Source of the DNA: Streptomyces sp. SDr-06
GTDB taxonomy: Bacteria; Actinomycetota; Actinomycetes; Streptomycetales; Streptomycetaceae
Direction: 5' to 3'
Length of the DNA stretch: 64,000 bases
Assembly (NCBI RefSeq): GCF_003324565.1
Contig: NZ_QOLA01000022.1
Coordinates: 55,490-119,489, forward strand
In this document: positions 24,942 to 33,341 of the stretch, one piece after another
Layout of the letters: every line of letters starts with the position of its first letter
Numbering within the stretch: the stretch's first letter is position 1
Translations under genes and position numbers: made by a program
Notes under the pieces: model-generated
Told to the model about the DNA's origin: nothing
Databases searched by the model: none
Seen by the model: only the letters and a program-made list of their open reading frames with translations

Positions 24942-26084
24942 TCACCCGGCCGACGGCTGGAGGGACATACGGGCCAGCGCCGCCGGAGCCTCGGAGACCG
25001 AGTCGACCAGCGCGATCCGGGCCGCCATCGGCCGGTCCCGCGCGAGTGCCCGGAGCAGTGGCCAGGTGGGCAGCCGCTCGGTCCAGTGCGCGCGGTCGAC
25101 CAGCACCATCGGGGTGGGGCCGCCCCGCGACTCGTAGTAGTTCGGCGTCGCGTTGTCGAAGATCTCCTGTACGGTGCCCGCCGCGCCCGGCAGGAAGACG
25201 ACCCCGGCGTTGGAGCGGGCGAGCAGGCCGTCCTCGCGGGTGGCGTTGGCGAAGTACTTGGCGATCGAGTTCGCGAAGGCGTTCGGCGGCTCGTGGCCGT
25301 AGAACCAGGTGGGGATGCCGACGGAGGTGCCGCCGCGCGGCCACTTCGTACGGACGTCGAAGGCGGCGCGCGCCCACGCGGACACGGACGGCCTGAACGA
25401 CGGCTCCGTGGCGAGGAGTTCGAGGGCCGAGGCCAGCATCGCGTCGTCGAAGGGCGCCGCGTACGCGCCCAGGTTCGCGGCCTCCATCGCACCCGGGCCG
25501 CCGCCCGTGGCCACCGTGAACCCGGCGCGGGCCAGCGTGCGCCCGAGCACGGCGGCGCCCTCGTACTCGGCCGTGCCGCGCGCCATCGCGTGACCGCCCA
25601 TCACGCCCACCACCCGTGCACCGACGAGGAGTTCGTCCAGGGCGTCGGAGATCGCGTCGTCGTGGATGGAGCGCAGCATCGAGGAGAAGATGTCGCCGTC
25701 CGTCCTGGTCCGCTGGAACCAGGCGTACGACAGCGCGTCCGGGGTCCGCTCGTAGCCGGACGCCAGACCTTCGAAGAGCTCGGCGGGGGAGTAGAGCGCG
25801 CCCCGGTACGGGTCGAACGGCAGGTGCGGTACGGGCGGGAAGACCAGGGCGCCGTCGGCCCGCACCTTGGCGGCGGCCTCCGGCTCCATCGCGCAGCCGA
25901 GGAACACGGCGTCGGCGGTGTCGGTGGCGAGCAGTACGGGCGTGCGGGCGGTCAGGTCCACCGACTGGACCCTGAAGCCGGCGAGGCCGCGGTGGGCGGT
26001 GGCCGCGTCGAACTCGGCCAGGGATTCGATCTCGGTCTCGCTGCGCGTGGGGCGCGTCGCTTCTTCGTCCGGCACGGCGTCCAT
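24942..26084 (-). CDS. LOG family (Rossmann-fold, lysine-decarboxylase-like) protein
   Basis: 380 residues from ATG 26084; the frame stays open to 26273 only because it runs through a repeat. A nucleotide-binding Rossmann fold contains VVGVMGGHAMARG and VATGGGPGAMEAANLGA. The LOG signature PGGxGTxxE appears as PGAAGTVQE, with one Gly changed to Ala. LOG proteins release adenine-type bases from nucleoside monophosphates (cytokinin activation in plants). This one is longer than typical LOGs (~190 residues), belongs to the extended actinobacterial type, and its activity is inferred only. Confidence 0.8.
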   Translation of the reverse strand: MDAVPDEEATRPTRSETEIESLAEFDAATAHRGLAGFRVQSVDLTARTPVLLATDTADAVFLGCAMEPEAAAKVRADGALVFPPVPHLPFDPYRGALYSPAELFEGLASGYERTPDALSYAWFQRTRTDGDIFSSMLRSIHDDAISDALDELLVGARVVGVMGGHAMARGTAEYEGAAVLGRTLARAGFTVATGGGPGAMEAANLGAYAAPFDDAMLASALELLATEPSFRPSVSAWARAAFDVRTKWPRGGTSVGIPTWFYGHEPPNAFANSIAKYFANATREDGLLARSNAGVVFLPGAAGTVQEIFDNATPNYYESRGGPTPMVLVDRAHWTERLPTWPLLRALARDRPMAARIALVDSVSEAPAALARMSLQPSAG

Positions 26085-26112
26085 GCTAAACGCACCGCCC
26101 GAGCCCCTCACG

Positions 26113-26242
26113 GGGTCCCCGCGCCCCCCAACCCCGCTTTCACCCGCGGACCGCGCGCGGCTTGTCGCGCAGTTCCCCGCGCCCCTCAAACCCCCTTCGA
26201 CCTGCGGACCGTGCCCGCTTCTCGCGCAGTTCCCCGCGCCCC
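26113..26242. repeat. Three-copy ~57-bp tandem of a dispersed Streptomyces repeat
   Basis: Copies of a unit centred on GCAGTTCCCCGCGCCCC end at 26127 (degenerate), 26185 and 26242, so the period is 58 then 57 bases. Between cores lies a shared CTGCGGACCGTGCCCGCTTC spacer. The same unit recurs at 57060-57186 (three copies) and once at 43540-43572. The whole 271-base interval (26085-26355) holds no gene. Confidence 0.9.
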
Positions 26243-26326
26243 TAAAGGCACTGGTGCTGGCCAGTATGGGCATCTTCAGCCTGTCCGGCGTTTGAGGACG
26301 AGCGCCGTTCAGGCGCGAACGGGGGT

Positions 26327-26343
26327 CTGGGGCGGAGCCCCAG
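26327..26343. terminator. 7-bp hairpin behind the ABC permease
   Basis: CTGGGGC and GCCCCAG enclose a three-base loop, 13 bases after the permease stop on the minus strand. It is part of the longer conserved sequence attached to the dispersed repeat. Confidence 0.6.
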
Positions 26344-26355
26344 GGGGCTGGCCCC

Positions 26356-27513
26356 TCAGCGCAGCGGCAGGGCCGCGAGTTCTGCGATCGTGAGGGTCAG
26401 CGGGGTGAAGACGGCCAGCAGGGACACGGCGCGCAGGGTGGCGGCGGTACGGAGGAGGGTCGCCGGGGTGCCCAGGGACAGCAGGGCCTCCGTGGTGCGG
26501 GCACGGGCGTGCCGGGACTCCAGCGTCGCCGTCAGCAGCGTGGCCACCGTGCAGCTGATCACCAGCGCCGCGCCGAGCCCGGTGAGCGGCCCGAAGGGGT
26601 GCGGCCCGGCCCGGTCCCCGTACAGCGTGCCCGCCGCGATCCCCGCGGAGGCCACCGCGCACACCACCCCCAGCGGGCGCCCGATGCGGCGGGCCTCCGT
26701 CATCAGGATCCGGCCCGCGAGCAGGCGGGCCGCGCCCGGCCGGGCGAGCTGGAGCAGCCGCCCGCTGAAGTGCGCGAGCCCCGGCCCGGCGAGGGCGAGG
26801 CCGACCGCGGTCAGCGCCCACCCGGCCAGCACCCCGGCCGGGCTGCCCTCGGGGTGGCCCGGCATCGGGAACGCGGCCTGCGACCTCCCGCGGCTCACGT
26901 ACGTCTCGACCGCGAGCCCCGCCGCGACGAGCGCGAAGCCCCAGGGCAGCCCGCTCGGCGCCGGCGCGGGCTCCTCGGGGCGCACCGGATCGCTCTCGTC
27001 GCCGGGGCGCGGGGTGCGCGGGCGCAGCGCGATCCCGGCCGCCGCCGACGCCGTCACCGGCAGGACGGCGAGCAGGGTCAGGGCGCCCGCCAGCGGCATG
27101 GGCTGGTCCGCGGTGAGCAGACCGGCGGCGGCCCCGTCGAAGGGGAGTCCCGAGATGTCGCCGCGCAGACGCAGATAGACGAGCAGCGCCACCGCCGAGC
27201 CCAGCGTGCACGACACGAGGGTGGACACCGCGGCGATCGCGGCGAGGCGGGCCGGGCCCAGGCCGACCGCGGACAGCCCGGTACGCGGCCGGGTGCTCGG
27301 GTCGGTGCGGGCCACGGCGACCGCGAAGTACACGGTGGCCGCCAGGGGCACCACGCACCACAGCAGCCGCAGCGCCGACCCGCCGGGATGGCCGACCGCG
27401 TACCCGAGCGTGCACAGCAGCAGGAAGCCGACCCCGGCGGACGCGGCGGACACCAGCAGACGGCGCAGCAGGACCAGGGGATGGGTGGCGCGGGCTAGAC
27501 GGAGAGCGAGCAC
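26356..27513 (-). CDS. ABC transporter permease (FtsX-like organisation)
   Basis: 385 residues with about eight hydrophobic segments, GTG start at 27513 behind GGAGGG. Its beginning overlaps the 3' end of the ATPase gene by 19 bases. A Pro/Glu-rich stretch around residues 195-215 separates two membrane halves. Size and partner suggest an exporter of the MacB/FtsX or lipoprotein-release style, but no recognisable extracellular domain is present and the substrate is unknown. Confidence 0.75.
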   Translation of the reverse strand: MLALRLARATHPLVLLRRLLVSAASAGVGFLLLCTLGYAVGHPGGSALRLLWCVVPLAATVYFAVAVARTDPSTRPRTGLSAVGLGPARLAAIAAVSTLVSCTLGSAVALLVYLRLRGDISGLPFDGAAAGLLTADQPMPLAGALTLLAVLPVTASAAAGIALRPRTPRPGDESDPVRPEEPAPAPSGLPWGFALVAAGLAVETYVSRGRSQAAFPMPGHPEGSPAGVLAGWALTAVGLALAGPGLAHFSGRLLQLARPGAARLLAGRILMTEARRIGRPLGVVCAVASAGIAAGTLYGDRAGPHPFGPLTGLGAALVISCTVATLLTATLESRHARARTTEALLSLGTPATLLRTAATLRAVSLLAVFTPLTLTIAELAALPLR

Positions 27514-28232
27514 GCCGCGATACCCTCCGTTTCCGAAGCGCCTTTGTTTCCGGGGGAGTTGACCCGGCGGCCGTCGATCAGGACCACCGTGCGGTCGGCC
27601 AGCGCCGCGATGTCGGTGTCGTGGGTGGCGATGAGTGTGGTGATCCGGTGCGAGCGGGCCGCGGTGAGCAGGGTGCGCAGCACCTGGGCCCGGTCGGCGC
27701 GGTGCAGGGTCGCGGTCGGCTCGTCGACGAACAGCACGGCCGGGGTGGCGATCAGCGCCCGGGCGATGGCCACGCGCTGACGCTGCGCCTGGAGCAGGGC
27801 GTGCGGGCGTTTCCTCGCGCACATGTCGATGTCGAGCCGCTCCAGCCACTCCAGGGCGGCCTTCTTCGCGGCGCGGTGCGCGATGCCGCGCAGGAGCAGC
27901 GGCAGGGCGGCGTTCTCCCAGGCGGTGAGTTCGGGGACCAGGGTGGGTTCGGGGTCGATCCAGCCGAACCGGTCGCGGCGCAGCCGCTCGCGGGCGACCG
28001 CGCCCAGGGTGTGCACCGGCCCGCTGTTGAACCACACCTCGCCCTCGTCGGGGACCAGGGAGCCCGACAGGCAGCGCAGCAGCGTCGTCTTGCCGCTGCC
28101 GCGTGGTCCGCCGACGGCGAGGATCTCGCCCTCGCGGACCCCGACGCTGACGCCGGTCAGGGCGGGGGAGCCGCTGTGGGAATGGTGCAGGGAACGCGCC
28201 CACAGCACGTCGTTGTCCGGCGGAGCCACCAT
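27495..28232 (-). CDS. ABC transporter ATP-binding protein with degenerate signature
   Basis: 245 residues. Walker A is GPRGSGKT, Walker B VLFVDEPTA and the H-loop IATHDT. The usual LSGGQ signature reads LLQAQRQRVAIARAL, so the helical-domain serine and glycines are lost while the following QRVAIARAL is intact. ATP turnover may be slow or depend on another subunit. The ATG at 28232 has GAGG eight bases upstream; the GTG at 28241 overlaps that site. It pairs with the permease behind it. Confidence 0.85.
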   Translation of the reverse strand: MVAPPDNDVLWARSLHHSHSGSPALTGVSVGVREGEILAVGGPRGSGKTTLLRCLSGSLVPDEGEVWFNSGPVHTLGAVARERLRRDRFGWIDPEPTLVPELTAWENAALPLLLRGIAHRAAKKAALEWLERLDIDMCARKRPHALLQAQRQRVAIARALIATPAVLFVDEPTATLHRADRAQVLRTLLTAARSHRITTLIATHDTDIAALADRTVVLIDGRRVNSPGNKGASETEGIAACSLSV

Positions 28233-28347
28233 GGTGCACACCTCGGTTCAGATCAGATTTCCTGCTCCCCGTACGGGGGAACGAAGGCAGGGCCGATCGG
28301 TCACTGGGCACGCTAGGGACTGGGGCATGGCTGCCCGGACAGCACGC

Positions 28348-28390
28348 GGCCCGGCCGCGCCCATCTCACTCGGATGGGCGCGGCCGGGCC
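28348..28390 (-). terminator. 18-bp hairpin after the aminotransferase gene
   Basis: A perfect 18-bp stem (28348-28365 with 28373-28390) and a seven-base loop, 15 bases beyond the stop of the minus-strand aminotransferase. No U tract follows. Confidence 0.8.
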
Positions 28391-28404
28391 GGGGGCGCCG
28401 ACGG

Positions 28405-29772
28405 TCAGAGCTTCGTCCAGGCCTCCGTGAGGACCTGGCGCAGCACGCCCTCGATCTCGTCGAAGGTCGACTGGTCGGAGATCAGCGGCGGGGCGAGCTG
28501 GACGACCGGGTCGCCGCGGTCGTCGGCCCGGCAGTACAGGCCGTTGTCGTAGAGCGCCTTGGAGAGGAAGCCGTACAGGACGCGCTCGGTCTCCTCGTCG
28601 TTGAACGTCTCCTTGGTGGCCTTGTCCTTCACCAGCTCGATGCCGTAGAAGAAGCCGTTGCCGCGGACGTCGCCGACGATCGGCAGGTCGTGCAGCTTCT
28701 TGAGGGTGTCGAAGAAGGCGCCCTCGTTGTCGAGCACGTGCTGGTTGAGGCCCTCCTTCTCGAAGATGTCGAGGTTGGCCAGGCCCACCGCGGCGGAGAC
28801 CGGGTGGCCGCCGAAGGTGTAGCCGTGCAGGAAGGTGTTGTCGCCCTTGTAGAACGGCTCGGCGATCCTGTCGGAGACGATGCAGGCGCCGATCGGGGAG
28901 TAGCCCGAGGTCATGCCCTTGGCACAGGTGATCATGTCCGGTACGTAGCCGAACTTGTCACAGGCGAACATCGTGCCCAGCCGGCCGAAGGCGCAGATGA
29001 CCTCGTCGGAGACGAGCAGCACGTCGTACTTGTCGCAGATCTCGCGCACGCGCTGGAAGTAGCCGGGCGGCGGCGGGAAGCAGCCGCCCGCGTTCTGCAC
29101 CGGCTCCAGGAAGACGGCGGCGACGGTCTCGGGACCCTCGAAGAGGATCTCCTGCTCTATCTGGTCGGCGGCCCAGCGGCCGAAGGCCACGGGATCATCG
29201 GCGTGAGCGTGGCTCGGAGCGCGGTAGATGTTGGTGTTGGGCACCTTGTGCGCGCCGGGGACCAGCGGCTCGAAGGGCGCCTTCAGGGCGGGCAGGCCGG
29301 TGATGGACAGGGCGCCCTGCGGGGTGCCGTGGTAGGCGACCGCGCGCGAGATGACCTTGTACTTCGTGTGGTTGCCGGTGAGCTTGTGGTACTGCTTGGC
29401 CAGCTTCCAGGCGGTCTCGACGGCCTCGCCGCCACCGGTGGTGAAGAAGACCTTGTTGAGGTCGCCCGGCGCGTAGTTCGCGAGGCGCTCGGCGAGCTCG
29501 ACGGCCTTGGGGTGGGCGTAGGACCACACCGGGAAGAAGGCCAGCTCCTGCGCCTGCTTGTAGGCGGTCTCGGCGAGCTCGTGACGGCCGTGGCCGGCGT
29601 TGACGACGAACAGGCCCGACAGGCCGTCCAGGTACCTCTTGCCCTTGTCGTCGTAGATGTAGGTGCCCTCGCCACGGACGATGGTGGGAACGGGCGCGTT
29701 CTCGTACGACGACATGCGGGTGAAGTGCATCCACAGGTGGTCGTAGGCGGTCTGGCTGAGGTCCTTGCTCAC
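28405..29772 (-). CDS. Class III aminotransferase, probable polyamine (putrescine-type) transaminase
   Basis: 455-residue PLP enzyme. The PLP lysine is Lys285 in TCAKGMTSGYSPIG and the aspartate of VSDEVICAFGR is Asp256. GGGEAVETAWKLAKQYH is the phosphate-binding region. The family includes putrescine:pyruvate aminotransferases, which fits the adjoining aldehyde dehydrogenase and polyamine-binding genes: it would turn putrescine, or a glutamyl derivative, into an aminobutyraldehyde. GTG 29772 lies two bases after the Lrp gene's stop, so both form one operon. It corresponds in position to SCO5655 of S. coelicolor as I recall it. Confidence 0.9.
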   Translation of the reverse strand: MSKDLSQTAYDHLWMHFTRMSSYENAPVPTIVRGEGTYIYDDKGKRYLDGLSGLFVVNAGHGRHELAETAYKQAQELAFFPVWSYAHPKAVELAERLANYAPGDLNKVFFTTGGGEAVETAWKLAKQYHKLTGNHTKYKVISRAVAYHGTPQGALSITGLPALKAPFEPLVPGAHKVPNTNIYRAPSHAHADDPVAFGRWAADQIEQEILFEGPETVAAVFLEPVQNAGGCFPPPPGYFQRVREICDKYDVLLVSDEVICAFGRLGTMFACDKFGYVPDMITCAKGMTSGYSPIGACIVSDRIAEPFYKGDNTFLHGYTFGGHPVSAAVGLANLDIFEKEGLNQHVLDNEGAFFDTLKKLHDLPIVGDVRGNGFFYGIELVKDKATKETFNDEETERVLYGFLSKALYDNGLYCRADDRGDPVVQLAPPLISDQSTFDEIEGVLRQVLTEAWTKL

Positions 29773-29774
29773 GG

Positions 29775-30335
29775 CTATCGGGTTCCCCACATATAGGTCT
29801 GCTTCTTCAGCTTGAGGTAGACGAAGCTCTCGGTGGAGCGCACGCCGGGGAGGGCGCGGATCCTCTTGTTGATCACTTCGAGGAGGTGGTCGTCGTCCTC
29901 GCAGACGACCTCCACCATCAGGTCGAAGGAGCCCGCGGTCATCACCACGTACTCGCACTCGGCCATGGCCGTCAGGGCCTCCGCCACCGGGTCGAGGTCG
30001 CCCTCGACCCGGATGCCGACCATCGCCTGGCGCCGGAACCCCACGGTGAGCGGGTCGGTCACGGCGACGATCTGCATGACGCCCTGGTCCAGGAGCTTCT
30101 GGACGCGCTGGCGCACGGCCGCCTCGGACAGGCCGACGGCCTTGCCGATCGCGGCGTACGGGCGGCGCCCGTCCTCCTGGAGCTGCTCGATGATCGCCAG
30201 GGAGACGGCATCGATCGACGTCCCGTTGGTGCGACGCGGGGCGTCCGCCTGGGGGGCGGTGGTCGGGACACGGGAGGGTGATCCGTTCCCGATCCTGGGG
30301 TCTGTGCTTCGGCTGGCCACGGAGCCACTGTGCAC
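29775..30335 (-). CDS. Lrp/AsnC family regulator, probable polyamine-utilisation regulator (EpuRI-like)
   Basis: 186 residues. The AsnC-type helix-turn-helix is at ~45-80 (IIEQLQEDGRRPYAAIGKAV, then LSEAAVRQRVQKLLDQG); the RAM effector-binding domain follows (VGIRVEGD, TAGSFDLMVEVVCEDDDHLL). Starts at GTG 30335 or 30320 are both possible. Divergent from an aldehyde dehydrogenase and cotranscribed with an aminotransferase, it occupies the place of S. coelicolor SCO5656 (EpuRI), described as a polyamine-responsive repressor. The link is from position and memory, not alignment. Confidence 0.9.
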   Translation of the reverse strand: MHSGSVASRSTDPRIGNGSPSRVPTTAPQADAPRRTNGTSIDAVSLAIIEQLQEDGRRPYAAIGKAVGLSEAAVRQRVQKLLDQGVMQIVAVTDPLTVGFRRQAMVGIRVEGDLDPVAEALTAMAECEYVVMTAGSFDLMVEVVCEDDDHLLEVINKRIRALPGVRSTESFVYLKLKKQTYMWGTR

Positions 30336-30499
30336 CCGAGTCGTCCGTCCCGCAACCCCAAAGCGATGAAATTCGTTGTTCCGTGACCTCCAGAGAACTG
30401 AATCCGAAGTTCACGGGCGGTGGGTCTGTCGAAAGCGTCACTCGACCGACTAGGGTGGGCTGTCTCACCCATCGGACATCGGACCGGGAGGCCAGCGAA
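30336..30499. promoter_or_regulatory. Divergent control region between lrp and the first aldehyde dehydrogenase
   Basis: 164 bases with a locally AT-rich segment (30364-30412), unusual for this DNA. It contains CGTTGTT (30374-30380) and an inverted repeat GAACT-N8-AGTTC (30395-30412). An Lrp family protein encoded next to its own divergent promoter commonly binds there. Confidence 0.5.
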
Positions 30500-31939
30500 G
30501 TGACCACCGAACTGCGTCGTTTGCGCAACTACATCGACGGGGAGTTCCGCGATGCTGCCGACGGGCGGACCATCGAGGTGGTCAACCCGGCGACGGGCCG
30601 GGCGTACGCGACCTCGCCGCTCTCTGGCCAGGAGGACGTGGACGCCGCCATGGCGGCCGCCGCCGCGGCCTTCCCGGCCTGGCGCGACACCACCCCCGCC
30701 GAGCGCCAGAAGGTGCTGCTCAAGATCGCGGACGCCTTCGAGGAGCGCGCCGAGGAGCTGATCGCCGCCGAGTCGGAGAACACCGGCAAGCCGATCGAGC
30801 TCACCCGCACCGAAGAAGTGCCGCCGATGGTGGACCAGATCCGCTTCTTCGCGGGCGCGGCCCGGCTGCTCGAAGGCCGCAGCGCCGGCGAGTACATGGA
30901 GGGGATGACCTCGATCGTCCGCCGTGAGCCGGTGGGCGTCTGTGCGCAGGTCGCGCCGTGGAACTACCCGATGATGATGGCCGTGTGGAAGTTCGCCCCG
31001 GCGCTCGCGGCGGGCAACACGGTCGTCCTCAAGCCGTCGGACACCACCCCCGCCTCGACGGTCCTGATCGCCGAGATCATCGGCGCGATCGTGCCCAAGG
31101 GTGTCTTCAACGTCATCTGCGGCGACCGCGACACCGGCCGCGCCATGGTCGAGCACCGGACCCCGGCGATGGCCTCCATCACCGGTTCCGTACGGGCCGG
31201 CATGCAGGTCGCCGAGTCCGCCTCCAAGGACGTCAAGCGCGTCCACCTGGAGCTGGGCGGCAAGGCCCCGGTCGTCGTCTTCGAGGACGCCGACATCGCC
31301 AAGGCCGTCGAGGACATCGCGGTCGCCGGGTACTTCAACGCCGGCCAGGACTGTACGGCCGCGACCCGCGTCCTGGTGCACGAGGCGATCCACGACGACT
31401 TCGTGACCGCGCTCGCCAAGGCCGCCGCCGAGACCAGGACCGGCCGGCCGGACGACGCGGACGTGCTGTACGGGCCGCTCAACAACGCCAACCAGCTCAA
31501 GCAGGTCTCCGGCTTCATCGACCGCCTGCCCGCGCACGCCAAGGTCGAGGCGGGCGGCCACCGGGTCGGCGAGGAGGGCTACTTCTACGCCCCGACCGTC
31601 GTCTCCGGCCTCAAGCAGGACGACGAGATCATCCAGAACGAGGTGTTCGGGCCGGTCATCACCGTCCAGTCCTTCACCGACGAGGCCCAGGCCCTGGAGT
31701 ACGCGAACGGCGTCGAGTACGCGCTCGCCTCCTCGGTGTGGACCAAGGACCACGCCCGCGCCATGCGCATGTCCAAGAACCTGGACTTCGGCTGCGTGTG
31801 GATCAACACCCACATCCCGCTGGTCGCCGAGATGCCGCACGGCGGCTTCAAGAAGTCCGGCTACGGCAAGGACCTCTCGGCGTACGGCTTCGAGGACTAC
31901 ACCCGCATCAAGCACGTGATGACGTCCATCGAGGGCTGA
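30500..31939 (+). CDS. Gamma-aminobutyraldehyde-type NAD-dependent dehydrogenase
   Basis: 479-residue aldehyde dehydrogenase. The nucleophile is Cys285 in NAGQDCTAATR, the general-base glutamate lies in LELGGKAPV, and the cofactor loop is SITGSVRAG. The GQDCTAATR signature and the neighbours point to oxidation of 4-aminobutyraldehyde, or its glutamyl form, to GABA. GTG 30500 has GGGAGG upstream. It is divergent from the Lrp-aminotransferase operon and ends at a strong terminator. Position matches SCO5657. Confidence 0.92.
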   Translation: MTTELRRLRNYIDGEFRDAADGRTIEVVNPATGRAYATSPLSGQEDVDAAMAAAAAAFPAWRDTTPAERQKVLLKIADAFEERAEELIAAESENTGKPIELTRTEEVPPMVDQIRFFAGAARLLEGRSAGEYMEGMTSIVRREPVGVCAQVAPWNYPMMMAVWKFAPALAAGNTVVLKPSDTTPASTVLIAEIIGAIVPKGVFNVICGDRDTGRAMVEHRTPAMASITGSVRAGMQVAESASKDVKRVHLELGGKAPVVVFEDADIAKAVEDIAVAGYFNAGQDCTAATRVLVHEAIHDDFVTALAKAAAETRTGRPDDADVLYGPLNNANQLKQVSGFIDRLPAHAKVEAGGHRVGEEGYFYAPTVVSGLKQDDEIIQNEVFGPVITVQSFTDEAQALEYANGVEYALASSVWTKDHARAMRMSKNLDFGCVWINTHIPLVAEMPHGGFKKSGYGKDLSAYGFEDYTRIKHVMTSIEG

Positions 31940-31954
31940 GTCGGAGCCTGAACG

Positions 31955-31995
31955 CGCCGAAGGGGCGGGGGAGTTGGTGCCCCGCCCCTTCGGCG
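31955..31995 (+). terminator. 16-bp hairpin after the first aldehyde dehydrogenase
   Basis: Bases 31955-31970 and 31980-31995 form a perfect 16-bp stem with a nine-base loop, 15 bases after the stop, ending in TTG. Confidence 0.8.
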
Positions 31996-32091
31996 TTGCC
32001 GCCGCACCCCCGACAGGGTGTCCGGCCTGGGCCCCACGGCTGTACGCAGCGTCCATTGAACGCGCCGGGGCGCCGCGGGCATCCTGCCGGA

Positions 32092-33288
32092 ATGCGACCG
32101 ACCGCCTTCCCCGCAGCCAGCCCGTTCTCCCGCCGCAGCCTCCTGCGCTCCCTCGGCGGCGGCGCCGCGCTGGCCGCGCTGTCCGGCTGCGGGGTCCCCG
32201 CGGCGTACGTCGAACCGGGCGACCGGGCCGGGCGCGACCGCTCGGCGGCCGACCGGTCCCTGACCTTCGCCAACTGGCCGCTCTACATAGACGTCGACGA
32301 CAAGGACGCCTCCAAGCGCCCCACCCTCGACGCGTTCGCCAGGAACACCGGGATCTCCGTCACGTACACCGAGGAGATCAACGACAACGACGAGTTCTTC
32401 GGGAAGATCAGCCCGGCCCTGATGAACCATCAGGAGACCGGCCGGGACCTCATGGTGATCAGCGACTGGATGGCGGCCCGGTTCGTGCGGCTCGGCTGGG
32501 TGCAGGAGATGGACCGGGCCAAGCAGCCCAACGTCGCCCGCCACCTCGATCCCCAACTGCGCACACCCGCCTTCGACAAGGGGCGCCTGCACAGCGTCCC
32601 GTGGCAGTCCGGGATCACCGGCATCGCGTACAACAGGAAGAGGCTCGGCCGCGAGATCAAGCACGTCAGCGATCTGTGGGACCCGCGGCTCGCGGGGAAG
32701 GTCACGCTGTTCTCCGGCCTCGACGAGTCGTTCGCGCTGCTGATGCAGGGCGACGGCACCGACATCACGAAGTGGACCGCGGCCGACTTCCACCGGATGT
32801 GCGACCACGTCGAGAAGATGGTGGCGAAGAAGCAGATCCGGCGCTTCACCGGCAACGACTACACCAGCGACCTCAACAAGGGCGACGTGCTGGCCTGTCA
32901 GGCCTACAGCGGCGACGTGTTCCAGCTGAAGGCCGACAACCCCGACATCGAGTTCGTGGTGCCCGAGGAGGGCGCGGAGCTCTGGGCCGAGTCGATGATG
33001 ATCCCCAACCTGGCCCGCCACAAGGCCAACGCCGAGGCGCTCGTCGACTACTACTACGACCCCCGGGTCGCGGCCGAGCTGGCCGCCTCGGTCAACTACG
33101 TCTGCCCGGTGCCGGCCGCCCGCGACGTCCTGGCCTCCTCCAAGAACAAGGACGAGGCCGAACTCGCCGAGGACCCGCTGATCTTCCCGGACGACGCGAT
33201 GCGCAAGCGCCTCGCGATCGCCCGGGACATCACCTCCGAGGAGCGGGTCGAGTTCGCCAAACGCTGGAACGCGATCGTGGGCCTGTGA
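32092..33288 (+). CDS. Polyamine ABC transporter substrate-binding lipoprotein (orphan PotD paralogue)
   Basis: 398 residues. The N-terminus combines a twin-arginine motif (SRRSLLRS) with a lipobox LSGC (Cys33), so it is probably a Tat-exported lipoprotein. The mature protein starts with LTFANWPLYID and has YTEEINDNDEFFGKI and RRFTGNDYTSDL, matching PotD/PotF proteins that bind spermidine or putrescine. It has no ATPase or permease beside it and may serve the potABC system 11 kb downstream, whose own binding protein is a close paralogue. Confidence 0.9.
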   Translation: MRPTAFPAASPFSRRSLLRSLGGGAALAALSGCGVPAAYVEPGDRAGRDRSAADRSLTFANWPLYIDVDDKDASKRPTLDAFARNTGISVTYTEEINDNDEFFGKISPALMNHQETGRDLMVISDWMAARFVRLGWVQEMDRAKQPNVARHLDPQLRTPAFDKGRLHSVPWQSGITGIAYNRKRLGREIKHVSDLWDPRLAGKVTLFSGLDESFALLMQGDGTDITKWTAADFHRMCDHVEKMVAKKQIRRFTGNDYTSDLNKGDVLACQAYSGDVFQLKADNPDIEFVVPEEGAELWAESMMIPNLARHKANAEALVDYYYDPRVAAELAASVNYVCPVPAARDVLASSKNKDEAELAEDPLIFPDDAMRKRLAIARDITSEERVEFAKRWNAIVGL

Positions 33289-33307
33289 CCGCGGACCGGA
33301 CCGGGTT

Positions 33308-33321
33308 TTGAACGCGTTCAA
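33308..33321 (+). promoter_or_regulatory. Perfect 14-bp palindrome TTGAACGCGTTCAA
   Basis: A self-complementary 14-mer 20 bases ahead of the next start codon and 19 bases after the previous stop. It fits the TNNAACNNGTTNNA pattern of TetR-type (KstR-like) operators and probably overlaps the promoter of the membrane-protein gene. Confidence 0.6.
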
Positions 33322-33341
33322 CAGGGGCGTACGCTGTGATC

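Noticed and set aside
26113..26242. The repeat array as a CRISPR locus
   Set aside because: Only three units, spacers nearly identical to one another and to those at 57060-57186, and no cas genes.
26085..26273. N-terminal extension of the LOG-like protein through the repeat array
   Set aside because: The extension encodes repeated GAGNCA-type peptides that come from the repeat; ATG 26084 is the sensible start.
28405..30528. A single 707-codon minus-strand frame that would fuse sequence antisense to the lrp region onto the aminotransferase
   Set aside because: The aminotransferase homology starts at residue MSKDLSQ (GTG 29772) and the lrp gene is clearly encoded in another frame upstream; the extension is just stop-free GC-rich DNA.
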